Below are positions 1 to 6,497 of a DNA stretch of 17,038 nucleotides, piece after piece. Position numbers and translations under genes: made by a program. Source of the DNA: Burkholderiaceae bacterium (lineage in GTDB: Bacteria > Pseudomonadota > Gammaproteobacteria > Burkholderiales > Burkholderiaceae); assembly GCA_017998575.1 (NCBI GenBank), contig JAGOCV010000048.1, positions 1 to 17,038 of the forward strand, in the 5' to 3' direction. How positions within the stretch are numbered: position 1 is the first letter of the stretch; each line of letters opens with the position of its first letter. The notes below the pieces were generated by a model. The model was given only the letters and a program-made list of their open reading frames with translations. It was not told the origin of the DNA and did not search any database.

Positions 1-1347
1 CGGCACGATGCCCAGCGCCGCGCGCACGCTGGACTGCTGCACGTCGCGCAGATCCTGCCCGCCAATGGTGATCGCGCCCTGCCCGCGCGGTACATCGTAG
101 AAGCGGAACAGCAGCCGCGCCAGGGTGGACTTGCCCGAGCCCGAGGGGCCGACCACGGCCACCGTTCGACCTTGAGGAATCTCGAAGCTCACGTCATGCA
201 GTACCTGGCGCGCCGGGTCATATCCGAAGTTCACATGCTCGAAGCGCACCGTGCTGCCGCGCGCCGGGTCGAGCGGCGCGGCGGTGGGCGCGTCGGCCAC
301 CTCGCGCTCGCGGTCCATCAGCGCGAACATGTGGTCGAGGTCAGTGAGGCTCTGCTTGATCTCGCGGTAGATCACGCCCAGAAAGTTGAGCGGGATGTAC
401 AGCTGGATCATGAAGGCGTTGACCATCACCAGATCGCCCAGCGTCATGGTGCCGGCCACCACGCCCTGCGTGGCACGCCACAGCATGCCCACCAGCGCGG
501 CCGCGATGATCACCTGCTGGCCGGTGTTGAGCAGGGACAACGTGGTCTGGCTCTTGAGCCTCGCTCGCCTCAGGCGCAGCAGGCTTTCGTCGTAGCGGCC
601 GGCTTCGAAGCGTTCGTTGTTGAAGTACTTGACCGTTTCGTAGTTGAGCAGTGAGTCGATGGCCCGCGTGTGGGCGGCCGAATCGAATTCGTTGGCCTGC
701 CGTCGGTACTGCGTACGCCATTCCGTGACCGTCAAGGTGAACACGATGTAGATGGCCAGCGCACCCAGCGTGATCCAGACGAAGCCGGCGTCGAACTTCA
801 CGCCCAGGATGGCCAGCACCAGGGTCACCTCGATCAGGGTGGGCACGATGCTGTAGAGCGAGTACGAGATCAGCGATTCGATGCCGCGCACGCCGCGCTC
901 GATGTCGCGGCTCATGCCGCCGGTCTGCCGCTCCAGGTGGAAGCGCAGCGACAGCGCATGCAGATGCTCGAAGGTCTGCAGCGCGATGCTGCGCGCCGCG
1001 CCCTGCGTGGCCTGGGCGAACACCAGCTCGCGCAGTTCGGTAAAGAGCGAGGTCGACAGCCTGAGAAGCCCGTAGGCCACCAGCAGCCCTACGGGCACGA
1101 CCAGCACGGCCAGGGCATCGCCGGGCTTGATCGTCATCGCGTCGACCAGGTTCTTGAGCAGCACCGGCACGCCCACGTTGGCCACCTTGGCGGCCACCAT
1201 GAAAGACAGCGCGGCAATCACGCGCCACTTGTACTGCCACAGGTAAGGCAGCAGCCGTGCGAGCGTGGACCAGTCGGAGGCCGTCGCTGGCGGCTGGCTG
1301 ACAGGGGAAGAGGGAGATGGGCCGTCGTTGCGGCTGGCTGGGCGCAT
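1..1347 (-). CDS. Atm1-type ABC exporter, fused permease and ATPase (3' part cut off by window edge)
   Basis: The visible 449 residues are the N-terminal part of a half-size ABC exporter of the Atm1/ABCB7 family, whose members export glutathione-linked sulfur or metal compounds across the inner membrane. An N-terminal tail of about 35 residues rich in Pro and Ser precedes the transmembrane domain, with hydrophobic segments near residues 43-64, 79-97, 162-182, 186-206 and 276-290. The stretch around residues 218-245 (QANEFDSAAH, then ETVKYFNNER) is typical of Atm1. The nucleotide-binding domain starts near residue 367, and Walker A is GPSGSGKST at 400-408. The Q-loop, signature motif and Walker B lie beyond base 1. 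The ATG at 1347 has no clear Shine-Dalgarno sequence but gives the N-terminus expected for the family. The gene is divergent from yciA with a 47-base gap. The exact substrate is not visible. The Atm1 assignment is more certain than the function. Confidence 0.9.
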   Translation of the reverse strand, partial: MRPASRNDGPSPSSPVSQPPATASDWSTLARLLPYLWQYKWRVIAALSFMVAAKVANVGVPVLLKNLVDAMTIKPGDALAVLVVPVGLLVAYGLLRLSTSLFTELRELVFAQATQGAARSIALQTFEHLHALSLRFHLERQTGGMSRDIERGVRGIESLISYSLYSIVPTLIEVTLVLAILGVKFDAGFVWITLGALAIYIVFTLTVTEWRTQYRRQANEFDSAAHTRAIDSLLNYETVKYFNNERFEAGRYDESLLRLRRARLKSQTTLSLLNTGQQVIIAAALVGMLWRATQGVVAGTMTLGDLVMVNAFMIQLYIPLNFLGVIYREIKQSLTDLDHMFALMDREREVADAPTAAPLDPARGSTVRFEHVNFGYDPARQVLHDVSFEIPQGRTVAVVGPSGSGKSTLARLLFRFYDVPRGQGAITIGGQDLRDVQQSSVRAALGIVP

Positions 1348-1394
1348 TGGGGGGACAATCCGGTGTTGTCGTTCTACTGCTCCCGATTGTGCCC

Positions 1395-1805
1395 ATGAGT
1401 TCCGAATCCAGCGCTCCGATCACCGCATTGCCCACCGACAAGGAGCTGGTGTTGCGGGTGGTTCCCATGCCCGCCGACACCAACGGCAACGGCGACATCT
1501 TCGGCGGCTGGGTCATGGCGCAGGTCGACATGGCCGGCTCCATCCTGCCGGCGCGCCTCACGCGCGGGCGCATCGCCACGGTGGCCGTGAACGAGTTCGT
1601 CTTCAAGCAACCGGTGCGTGTGGGCGACCTGCTGTCGCTGTTCGCCTCGGTCACCCGCGTGGGCAACACGTCGCTGACCATCAAGGTCGAGGTCTATGCC
1701 GAGCGCCTTTCCGCCCAGGGCCAGTACCTCAAGGTGACGGAAGCCAGCCTCACCTACGTGGCCATCGACGACCACGGCCGCCCGCGCCCGATCCCCAAAT
1801 CCTGA
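1395..1805 (+). CDS. yciA: YciA-type hotdog-fold acyl-CoA thioesterase
   Basis: A 136-residue protein closely resembling E. coli YciA, a cytoplasmic thioesterase that hydrolyses short to long acyl-CoA esters to the free acid and CoA. The family signature is clear: NGNGDIFGGWVMAQVD at residues 30-45. Asp45 corresponds to the catalytic Asp of the hotdog acyl-CoA hydrolases, and a later conserved stretch reads VAVNEFVFKQPV. An in-frame ATG at 1317 would add 26 residues that look like translated upstream sequence, so I prefer the ATG at 1395, which gives the usual family length. No clear Shine-Dalgarno sequence precedes it. A GACAAT hexamer at 1354-1359 could serve as a -10 element but has no good -35 partner. 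This is the only plus-strand protein gene in the window. It converges on the sigma factor gene with a 24-base gap. Confidence 0.93.
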   Translation: MSSESSAPITALPTDKELVLRVVPMPADTNGNGDIFGGWVMAQVDMAGSILPARLTRGRIATVAVNEFVFKQPVRVGDLLSLFASVTRVGNTSLTIKVEVYAERLSAQGQYLKVTEASLTYVAIDDHGRPRPIPKS

Positions 1806-1829
1806 TCGCCAGCCTCTGGCCGGCCTCGC

Positions 1830-3143
1830 TCAGGCGGGCCGTTGCGCGCGCTCGAGCAGCAGCGCTCTTTCACGTTCGTTGTGCGTGAGGCCGGCCGCGC
1901 GCAGCCATTCGGCGCGCGCTTCGCCATGCCGGCCCAGGCGCGCCAGCATGTCGGCGCGCACGCTGGGCAGCCACTGGTAGCGCGCCAGCGACTTCTCGGC
2001 TGCGAGCGTGTCGAGGATGGCCAGCGCCGCCTCGGGACCGTGCGCCATGCCCACGGCCACGGCGCGGTTGAGTTCGATCACCGGCGAAGGCGCAACAGCG
2101 GCCAGCGCCTCGTACAGCGTGGCGATGCGGGGCCAGTCGGTCTCGGCCGCGACGGCGGCGCGGGCATGGCAGGCGGCGATGGCGGCCTGCAGCACATACG
2201 GCCCCGGTTGCGTGCCGCGCGATCCGCACAACGCCGTGGCGTGGTCCAGCGCGGCCAGTCCCCGCTGGATCAGCGCGCGGTCCCACAGCGCGCGGTCCTG
2301 CTCCATCAGCAGCACGGGCCGCCCGCCCGGGTCGATGCGGGCCGGCGTGCGCGAAGCCTGCAACTCCACGAGCGCCACGAGGCCATGCGCCTCGGGCTCG
2401 CCCGGTGCCAGCTCGGCCAGCATGCGCGCGAGCCGCTGCGACTCCTGCACCAGGGCGGGCCGCATCCAGTCGTCGCCCGCGGTGGCCGTGTAGCCCTCGT
2501 TGAAGATGAGGTAGACCACTTCGAGCACCGATGCGAGCCGCTCGCCGATCGCTTCGGGGCCGGGCAGATCGAAGGGCACGCGCGCCTCGGACAGCGTGCG
2601 CTTGGCGCGCACGATGCGCTGTGCGATGGTGGGCTCGGGCGCCAGGAAGGCGCGCGCGATCTCCTGCGTGGTGAGCCCGCCCAGCAGTCGCAGCGTGAGT
2701 GCCACGCGCGCCTCTGTCGAGAGCACAGGATGGCAGGCCGTGAAGATGAGACGCAGCAGGTCGTCGCCCACCGGATCCTGGCGCGCGGCGTCGAGCGCGT
2801 CGACGAAGTCGGGCGCGATGCGCGCGCCCAGCGCATCGAGATCGGCGCCGATCTGCTCGTGCTTCTCGGCCAGCATGCGGTCGCGCCGCAGGTGATCGAG
2901 CGCGCGGTGCCGGGCCGTGGTCATGAGCCAGGCCCCCGGGTTGGCCGGCACGCCTTCGCGCGGCCAGTGCTCCAGCGCGGCGACCAGCGCGTCCTGCGCG
3001 AACTCCTCGGCCAGACCGACATCGCGCACGAGACGTGCCACGCCGGCGATGATCTTGCCGGCCTCACGGCGCCAGACGGCATTGACGGCCTCATGGGTGG
3101 CCAGCGATGCTGAGGGTATATGCGGGAGCGGTTCGGCCTGCAT
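1830..3143 (-). CDS. ECF42-type RNA polymerase sigma factor with C-terminal extension
   Basis: A 437-residue sigma-70 family protein, more than twice the length of a minimal ECF sigma factor. Region 2 spans about residues 20-95 (EEFAQDALVAALEHW, then PGAWLMTTARHRALD) and region 4 about residues 135-190 (LGGLTTQEIARAFL helix-turn-helix). A long C-terminal extension from about residue 200 carries the hallmark YLIFNEGYTA at 211-220 and helical repeat-like segments. This architecture defines the ECF42 group, in which the extension rather than an anti-sigma factor is known to control activity. The ATG at 3143 lies 12 bases after the VOC stop codon, so the two genes are almost certainly co-transcribed. 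ECF42 genes are typically linked to DGPF/YCII genes, as here. The genes it controls beyond this locus cannot be read from the window. Confidence 0.92.
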   Translation of the reverse strand: MQAEPLPHIPSASLATHEAVNAVWRREAGKIIAGVARLVRDVGLAEEFAQDALVAALEHWPREGVPANPGAWLMTTARHRALDHLRRDRMLAEKHEQIGADLDALGARIAPDFVDALDAARQDPVGDDLLRLIFTACHPVLSTEARVALTLRLLGGLTTQEIARAFLAPEPTIAQRIVRAKRTLSEARVPFDLPGPEAIGERLASVLEVVYLIFNEGYTATAGDDWMRPALVQESQRLARMLAELAPGEPEAHGLVALVELQASRTPARIDPGGRPVLLMEQDRALWDRALIQRGLAALDHATALCGSRGTQPGPYVLQAAIAACHARAAVAAETDWPRIATLYEALAAVAPSPVIELNRAVAVGMAHGPEAALAILDTLAAEKSLARYQWLPSVRADMLARLGRHGEARAEWLRAAGLTHNERERALLLERAQRPA

Positions 3144-3155
3144 TCCCGCAGTGTG

Positions 3156-3566
3156 TCACGCCTGAGGCGGTGCGCCCTCGGGGTTCATCCAGACCAGTTC
3201 CCATTGGTGGCCATCGAGATCCTCGAAGCCGTGGCCGTACATGAAGCCGTGGTCCTGTGGCGCGATGGGCGCGCGCCCGCCGGCGGCCAGCGCCTTCGCC
3301 ACGAGTTCGTCCACCTGCGCGCGGCTGTCGCACGACAGGCAGAGCAGCACCTCGGTGCTCTGGTGCGCATCGGCGATCTTCTTCTTGGTGAAGCCCTGGA
3401 AAAAGGGCTCGACCAGCAACATCGCGAAGATGTTGTCTGCAATCACCATGCAGGCGCCCTGCTCGTTGGTGAACTGCGGATTGAAGTCGAAACCGAGGCT
3501 GCGGAAGAAAGCCTGGCTGCGGGCCATCTCCTTGATGGGCAGGTTGACGAAGATCTGGCGCGTCAT
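3156..3566 (-). CDS. VOC-superfamily (glyoxalase/bleomycin-resistance fold) protein
   Basis: A 136-residue protein of the vicinal oxygen chelate superfamily. It opens with the beta-strand IFVNLPI followed by the helix SQAFFRSLGFDF, and ends with the metal-binding-type segment FEDLDGHQWELVWM, where the Glu in WELVW is the usual ligand position. The N-terminal half lacks an obvious His ligand, so catalysis is uncertain. The start at 3566 is supported by AGGAG seven bases upstream. It lies between a candidate ECF42-type promoter and the sigma factor gene, with 12 bases to the latter, so it probably belongs to the sigma factor transcript. Small VOC proteins are frequent companions of ECF42 genes in Gram-negative bacteria, but their substrate is unknown and none can be assigned here. 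Confidence 0.88.
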   Translation of the reverse strand: MTRQIFVNLPIKEMARSQAFFRSLGFDFNPQFTNEQGACMVIADNIFAMLLVEPFFQGFTKKKIADAHQSTEVLLCLSCDSRAQVDELVAKALAAGGRAPIAPQDHGFMYGHGFEDLDGHQWELVWMNPEGAPPQA

Positions 3567-3621
3567 GTCGGAGCTCCTGGTCAGCTAAGGGATGCAGGCC
3601 TGGGCGGCCCCACATCTGCAC

Positions 3622-3648
3622 GACGAACCAGTCCGTGCCTTTTCGACA
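3622..3648 (-). promoter_or_regulatory. Candidate ECF42-type promoter upstream of the VOC and sigma factor genes
   Basis: Reading the minus strand, TGTCGA (3648-3643) is followed after 17 bases by CGTC (3625-3622). As I recall it, the published ECF42 promoter pattern is TGTCGA at -35 and CGA/TC at -10, which this fits. The site is intergenic, after the DGPF stop codon and about 56 bases before the VOC start codon, and it points into the VOC and sigma factor genes. Autoregulation is inferred. Confidence 0.6.
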
Positions 3649-3667
3649 TGCGGCTGATCGGAAGGCG

Positions 3668-4051
3668 CTATCTGCCGGGTGCGTTGGGTTCGGCGCTGCC
3701 CACCCAGCAGGGCACGACTTCGCGCACTTCGACCGTGCACCAGTTCGCCGCCGGGCAGCTTTGCGCTATGGCGAGTGCTTCCGCGCGTGTCGCCACGTCG
3801 ATCAGGAAGAACCCGCCGACCATCTCCTTGGCTTCGGCGAAAGGACCGTCGAGCAGCTGGGGACGACCGCCCTGCATGCGCACCCGCGTGCCCCGGGTCT
3901 CGTCGGCCAGCGATTCGCCAGCGCGCAGTACGCCGCGTGCCTGCAAGCCGGCACCCCATTGCAGCATCTGGTCGTAGAGGGCGCGGCCTTCGGCCTCGGA
4001 CCGGCTGGCGCGCTGGCCCACGGGTTCATGGATGAGCAGCATGTAGGACAT
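3668..4051 (-). CDS. DGPF/YCII-domain protein linked to the ECF42 sigma factor
   Basis: A 127-residue protein of the YCII-related/DGPF family, with the eponymous motif DGPFAEAKE at residues 68-76 followed by GGFFLIDV. It begins MSYMLLIHE, as is usual for the family. No biochemical role is established for these proteins. Their consistent genetic linkage to ECF42 sigma factors suggests a part in the same response, either as a target or as a modulator. The ATG at 4051 lacks a good Shine-Dalgarno sequence. The gene starts 36 bases after the TPR-methyltransferase stop codon and may be read from that transcript, because the ECF42-like promoter lies downstream of it rather than upstream. A gap of 101 bases separates it from the VOC gene. 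Confidence 0.9.
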   Translation of the reverse strand: MSYMLLIHEPVGQRASRSEAEGRALYDQMLQWGAGLQARGVLRAGESLADETRGTRVRMQGGRPQLLDGPFAEAKEMVGGFFLIDVATRAEALAIAQSCPAANWCTVEVREVVPCWVGSAEPNAPGR

Positions 4052-4087
4052 GGGCGGAGTGTAGGCCGTGGCGGCATCGCCGGTCTG

Positions 4088-5296
4088 TCAGCGCCGCACC
4101 AGACAGGCGTAGATCGCGTCCTGGCTGTCCTGCTGGTGTTCGCGCAATGGCGCCATCGTGAGGCGCGCGACATCGAACCCGTGGCGCTGCGCCAGCTGGC
4201 GCAGATAGCCGGCGCTGTGCGCGTAGCGCAGGCTCGGCTGCAACTGCCAGCCGGGGCCCCCGTCCTCGGACGCAGCCTCAGCGGTGAAGCAGAACGCGCC
4301 ACCGGGTGCGAGGATGCGCGCCACGCCCGCGAACACATCGTCGAGCTGGCCCACGTAGATGAACACGTCGGCCGAGACCACGAGGTCGTCGCGGCGATCC
4401 GTACCGGCCAGATACTCCGTCACGTCGGCGTGCACCAGTGCGTCGTAGGCACCGGTGGCACGGGCCTTGTCCAGCATCGCGGCCGACAGGTCGATGCCAT
4501 CGACGTGGCCGGCAATGCGGCGCAGCAACGGGCCGCACAGGCCGGTGCCGCAGCCCAGGTCCAGCGCGCTGCGGTAATGGCGCGGGCCGAGCTGCATCAC
4601 CTCGTCGACCAGGCGTTCGTGGCCGCGGTAGCCGAGCGTGTGGACCAGATGCTGATCGAACTCCTCGGCGTACTGGTCGAACAGCGTCTCGACATAGGCG
4701 CGCGGCGGCGCTGCCACGGCGCTATCGGAAGCTCGCACCGAAGCCAGGTAGTAGGCGTGCAGCGCCGGATCGGCCCCCAGCGCGAGCGCGCGCTCGAAAT
4801 CGGCCGCAGCGGCATCGAGCTTGCCGGCATCGCGCAGCAAGCTGCCGCGACGGCTCCAGGCCTCGGCCAGATCGGGTGCCTGCGCAATGGCGGCGTCGAG
4901 ATCGGCCAGCGCGGCATCGGCCTGGTCCAGCATGACCAGACTGGCCGCGCGATGCAGCCGCAGTGGCGCGGCGTCGGGCAACAGCTCGATGGCACGGGCC
5001 AGGCTGGCCACGGCGTCGGCGTGCCGGCCCAGGCCGGCCTCGGCCAAGCCCAGATGGAGCCAGGTGTTGGCCTGCCCGGCATCGGCCTGCGCCGCCTGCT
5101 GCAACGGACCAACGGCCTCGGCAAAGCGCCGCGCCTGCACGCGCACCACGCCCAGGTTGGCCAGCAGCGACGGGCGGCCGGGTGCGAGGGCCAGCGCCTC
5201 TTCGAAATGGCGTTCGGCGTCGGCCAGGCGGCCGGCCTCGGCAGCGGCGATGCCAGCGGTGAAGAGTTCTCGCGCGCGTACGGTCGGGTCGGTCAT
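4088..5296 (-). CDS. TPR-repeat protein fused to a class I SAM-dependent methyltransferase
   Basis: A 402-residue fusion. Residues 7-180 form about five tetratricopeptide repeats (for example AGRLADAERHFEEALAL and LGRHADAVASLARAIEL), a scaffold for protein binding. A linker with YVETLFDQYAEEFD near 201-214 leads into a Rossmann methyltransferase domain. Its SAM-binding motif I is LDLGCGTG at 245-252, and the acidic residue at the end of the second strand is Asp269 (GIDLS). The stretch LAPGGAFCFTAE at 329-340 is the usual core strand. The substrate is unknown; the TPR part suggests a protein partner. The frame stays open upstream to 5806, but that part overlaps the enoyl-CoA gene on the same strand. 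The ATG at 5296 gives a sensible N-terminus 38 bases after the preceding stop codon. It may be co-transcribed with the flanking genes. Confidence 0.88.
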   Translation of the reverse strand: MTDPTVRARELFTAGIAAAEAGRLADAERHFEEALALAPGRPSLLANLGVVRVQARRFAEAVGPLQQAAQADAGQANTWLHLGLAEAGLGRHADAVASLARAIELLPDAAPLRLHRAASLVMLDQADAALADLDAAIAQAPDLAEAWSRRGSLLRDAGKLDAAAADFERALALGADPALHAYYLASVRASDSAVAAPPRAYVETLFDQYAEEFDQHLVHTLGYRGHERLVDEVMQLGPRHYRSALDLGCGTGLCGPLLRRIAGHVDGIDLSAAMLDKARATGAYDALVHADVTEYLAGTDRRDDLVVSADVFIYVGQLDDVFAGVARILAPGGAFCFTAEAASEDGGPGWQLQPSLRYAHSAGYLRQLAQRHGFDVARLTMAPLREHQQDSQDAIYACLVRR

Positions 5297-5334
5297 GTGG
5301 CGATTGTCACCGTGCAAGCGCCGCGCCCGGGCGC

Positions 5335-6099
5335 TCAGACCTTGCTGAAATCGGGCTTGCGCCGTTCCATGAACGCCGTGAAGGCTTCGCGCGCGGCCGG
5401 CTCGCGCAACATGCGGCCGAAGCTCGTGGCCTCGTCGGCCATCTGCTGGCGCACTTCGGCGGCCTGGCCCTGCTTCATGAGGCGCTTGGTTTCGATCAGC
5501 GCCGACAGCGGCTTGGCCGCGAGCTTGCGCGCCTGGGCCTGGGCGAGGTTGCCGGCCTCCTGGGGCGGCACGACGCGGTTGACCAGGCCCACTTCGAGCG
5601 CCGCCTCGGCCATGAAAGGATCGCCCAGCAGCAGGGCTTCGGCCGCGCGGTGGTAGCCCATCATGCGCGGCACCAGCAGGCTGGAGCCGGCCTCGGGGCA
5701 CAGGCCCAGATTGACGAAAGGCATGGAGAACGCCGCGTTGTCGCCGGCATAGACCAGGTCGCAATGGAACAGCAGCGTGGTGCCGATGCCCACGGCCGGT
5801 CCGCACACGGCGGCCACCACGGGCTTGGGAAAGCCGGAGATGCCGTGCAGGAAGCGGAAGACCGGCGCGTCCGGCGTGGCCGGCGGCGCATCGAGGAAGT
5901 CGCCGATGTCGTTGCCGGCGCTGAAGATCGTCTCGTGGCCCTGGATGACGACGACGCGCACGTCATCGTCGGCGGCCGCTGCGGCCAGCGCGTCGGCCAG
6001 CGTCGCGTACATGGCGGCAGTGAACGAATTCTTCTTGTCGGGCCGGTTGATGGTCAGCGTGGTGACGCCGTCTTCGGTGTGGTTGAGGATGTCGTTCAT
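5335..6099 (-). CDS. Crotonase-fold protein, probably a delta3,delta2-enoyl-CoA isomerase
   Basis: A 254-residue single-domain crotonase. The oxyanion-hole segments are FSAGNDIGDF at 59-68 and CGPAVGIGTT at 99-108. The two catalytic Glu residues of enoyl-CoA hydratase (Glu144 and Glu164 in the rat enzyme) are replaced by Thr108 and Phe128. In contrast, Glu136 in LCPEAGSS stands where the ECI1/ECI2-type isomerases carry their catalytic base. The likely reaction is therefore the shift of a cis or trans 3-enoyl-CoA double bond to the 2-trans position, needed for unsaturated fatty acids, rather than hydration. A longer frame starting at 6282 runs through the region of the broken small gene, and the ATG at 6099 gives the family N-terminus. 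Its Shine-Dalgarno sequence is weak. The gene lies downstream of a beta-oxidation operon, which fits the role. Confidence 0.88.
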   Translation of the reverse strand: MNDILNHTEDGVTTLTINRPDKKNSFTAAMYATLADALAAAAADDDVRVVVIQGHETIFSAGNDIGDFLDAPPATPDAPVFRFLHGISGFPKPVVAAVCGPAVGIGTTLLFHCDLVYAGDNAAFSMPFVNLGLCPEAGSSLLVPRMMGYHRAAEALLLGDPFMAEAALEVGLVNRVVPPQEAGNLAQAQARKLAAKPLSALIETKRLMKQGQAAEVRQQMADEATSFGRMLREPAAREAFTAFMERRKPDFSKV

Positions 6100-6151
6100 G
6101 GCTGTGCGTGCTTTCGGCTGGGGATGATGGGGCGGATGCGGCCGGGGCCGC

Positions 6152-6385
6152 TCATTCCTTGTAGTAGGCCAGCTGGTGCGTGGCGGCAAGCAGCTCGCCC
6201 GCCTGGCTCCAGAGCTGGCCCGTCTGGTCGGCGAAATTATTGAAGAAACGCTGGGCCTGCGCCTGCCCCAGCAACTAGCCACCGCCCACGGCGGCCAGCG
6301 CGGCGGCGTCGAACAGGTGTGGCGAAGCGGCGGTGCCGGCGTCAGCCGCGGCGGAGCCGGCGGCTGGAAAGATGGATCGACTCAT
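6152..6385 (-). pseudogene. Unrecognised small gene interrupted by an in-frame amber codon
   Basis: An ATG at 6385, preceded ten bases upstream by a perfect AAGGAG (6401-6396), opens a frame of 36 residues that stops at TAG (6277-6275). The same frame then continues without another stop for 40 codons, ending AATHQLAYYKE and TGA at 6152. The second half has GC-rich third positions and a plausible helical composition with aromatic residues (QRFFNNFADQ, TGQLWSQAGE), so it looks like real coding sequence. TAG could come from CAG by one base change (Q at codon 37). Intact, the product would have 77 residues, be Ala- and Gln-rich, and have no signal peptide. I do not recognise the family. Alternatives are a true 36-residue peptide, restart at the TTG directly after TAG, or a sequencing error. 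The gene lies between the thiolase and isomerase genes. Confidence 0.5.
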
Positions 6386-6466
6386 CGCTCGTGGTCTCCT
6401 TGCCGCCACGGCGCCGCGGCGGACGATCGGCGCCGGCCTCGGTCGGGCCGGTCGCCTCGATGAAAG

Positions 6467-6488
6467 CGGGCCGCCCTCGGGCGGCCCG
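6467..6488 (-). terminator. Terminator-like hairpin after the thiolase gene
   Basis: A perfect inverted repeat with two 10-base arms (CGGGCCGCCC and its complement) around a 2-base centre begins 9 bases after the thiolase stop codon. On the minus strand only three T residues follow shortly after the stem (CTTTC), so termination would be partial or would rely on stem strength. It would set the end of the beta-oxidation transcript. The rest of 6386-6466 holds only the Shine-Dalgarno sequence of the small broken gene and no other visible feature. Confidence 0.55.
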
Positions 6489-6497
6489 GTCGCTGCG

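Noticed and set aside
341..1684. Minus-strand open frame of 447 codons overlapping the ABC exporter and yciA
   Set aside because: The exporter lies in a different frame of the same strand with clear Atm1 and Walker A motifs. This frame also crosses the divergent yciA gene antisense.
1806..1829. Possible bidirectional terminator between yciA and the sigma factor gene
   Set aside because: Only a weak 4-base stem with no T-tract can be drawn in the 24-base gap.
3635..5656. Long open frame on the plus strand (673 codons) opposite the DGPF, methyltransferase and isomerase genes
   Set aside because: It is antisense to well-supported genes with family motifs. It is rich in Arg, Ala, Gly and His with no recognisable domain, as expected for the mirror frame of high-GC genes.
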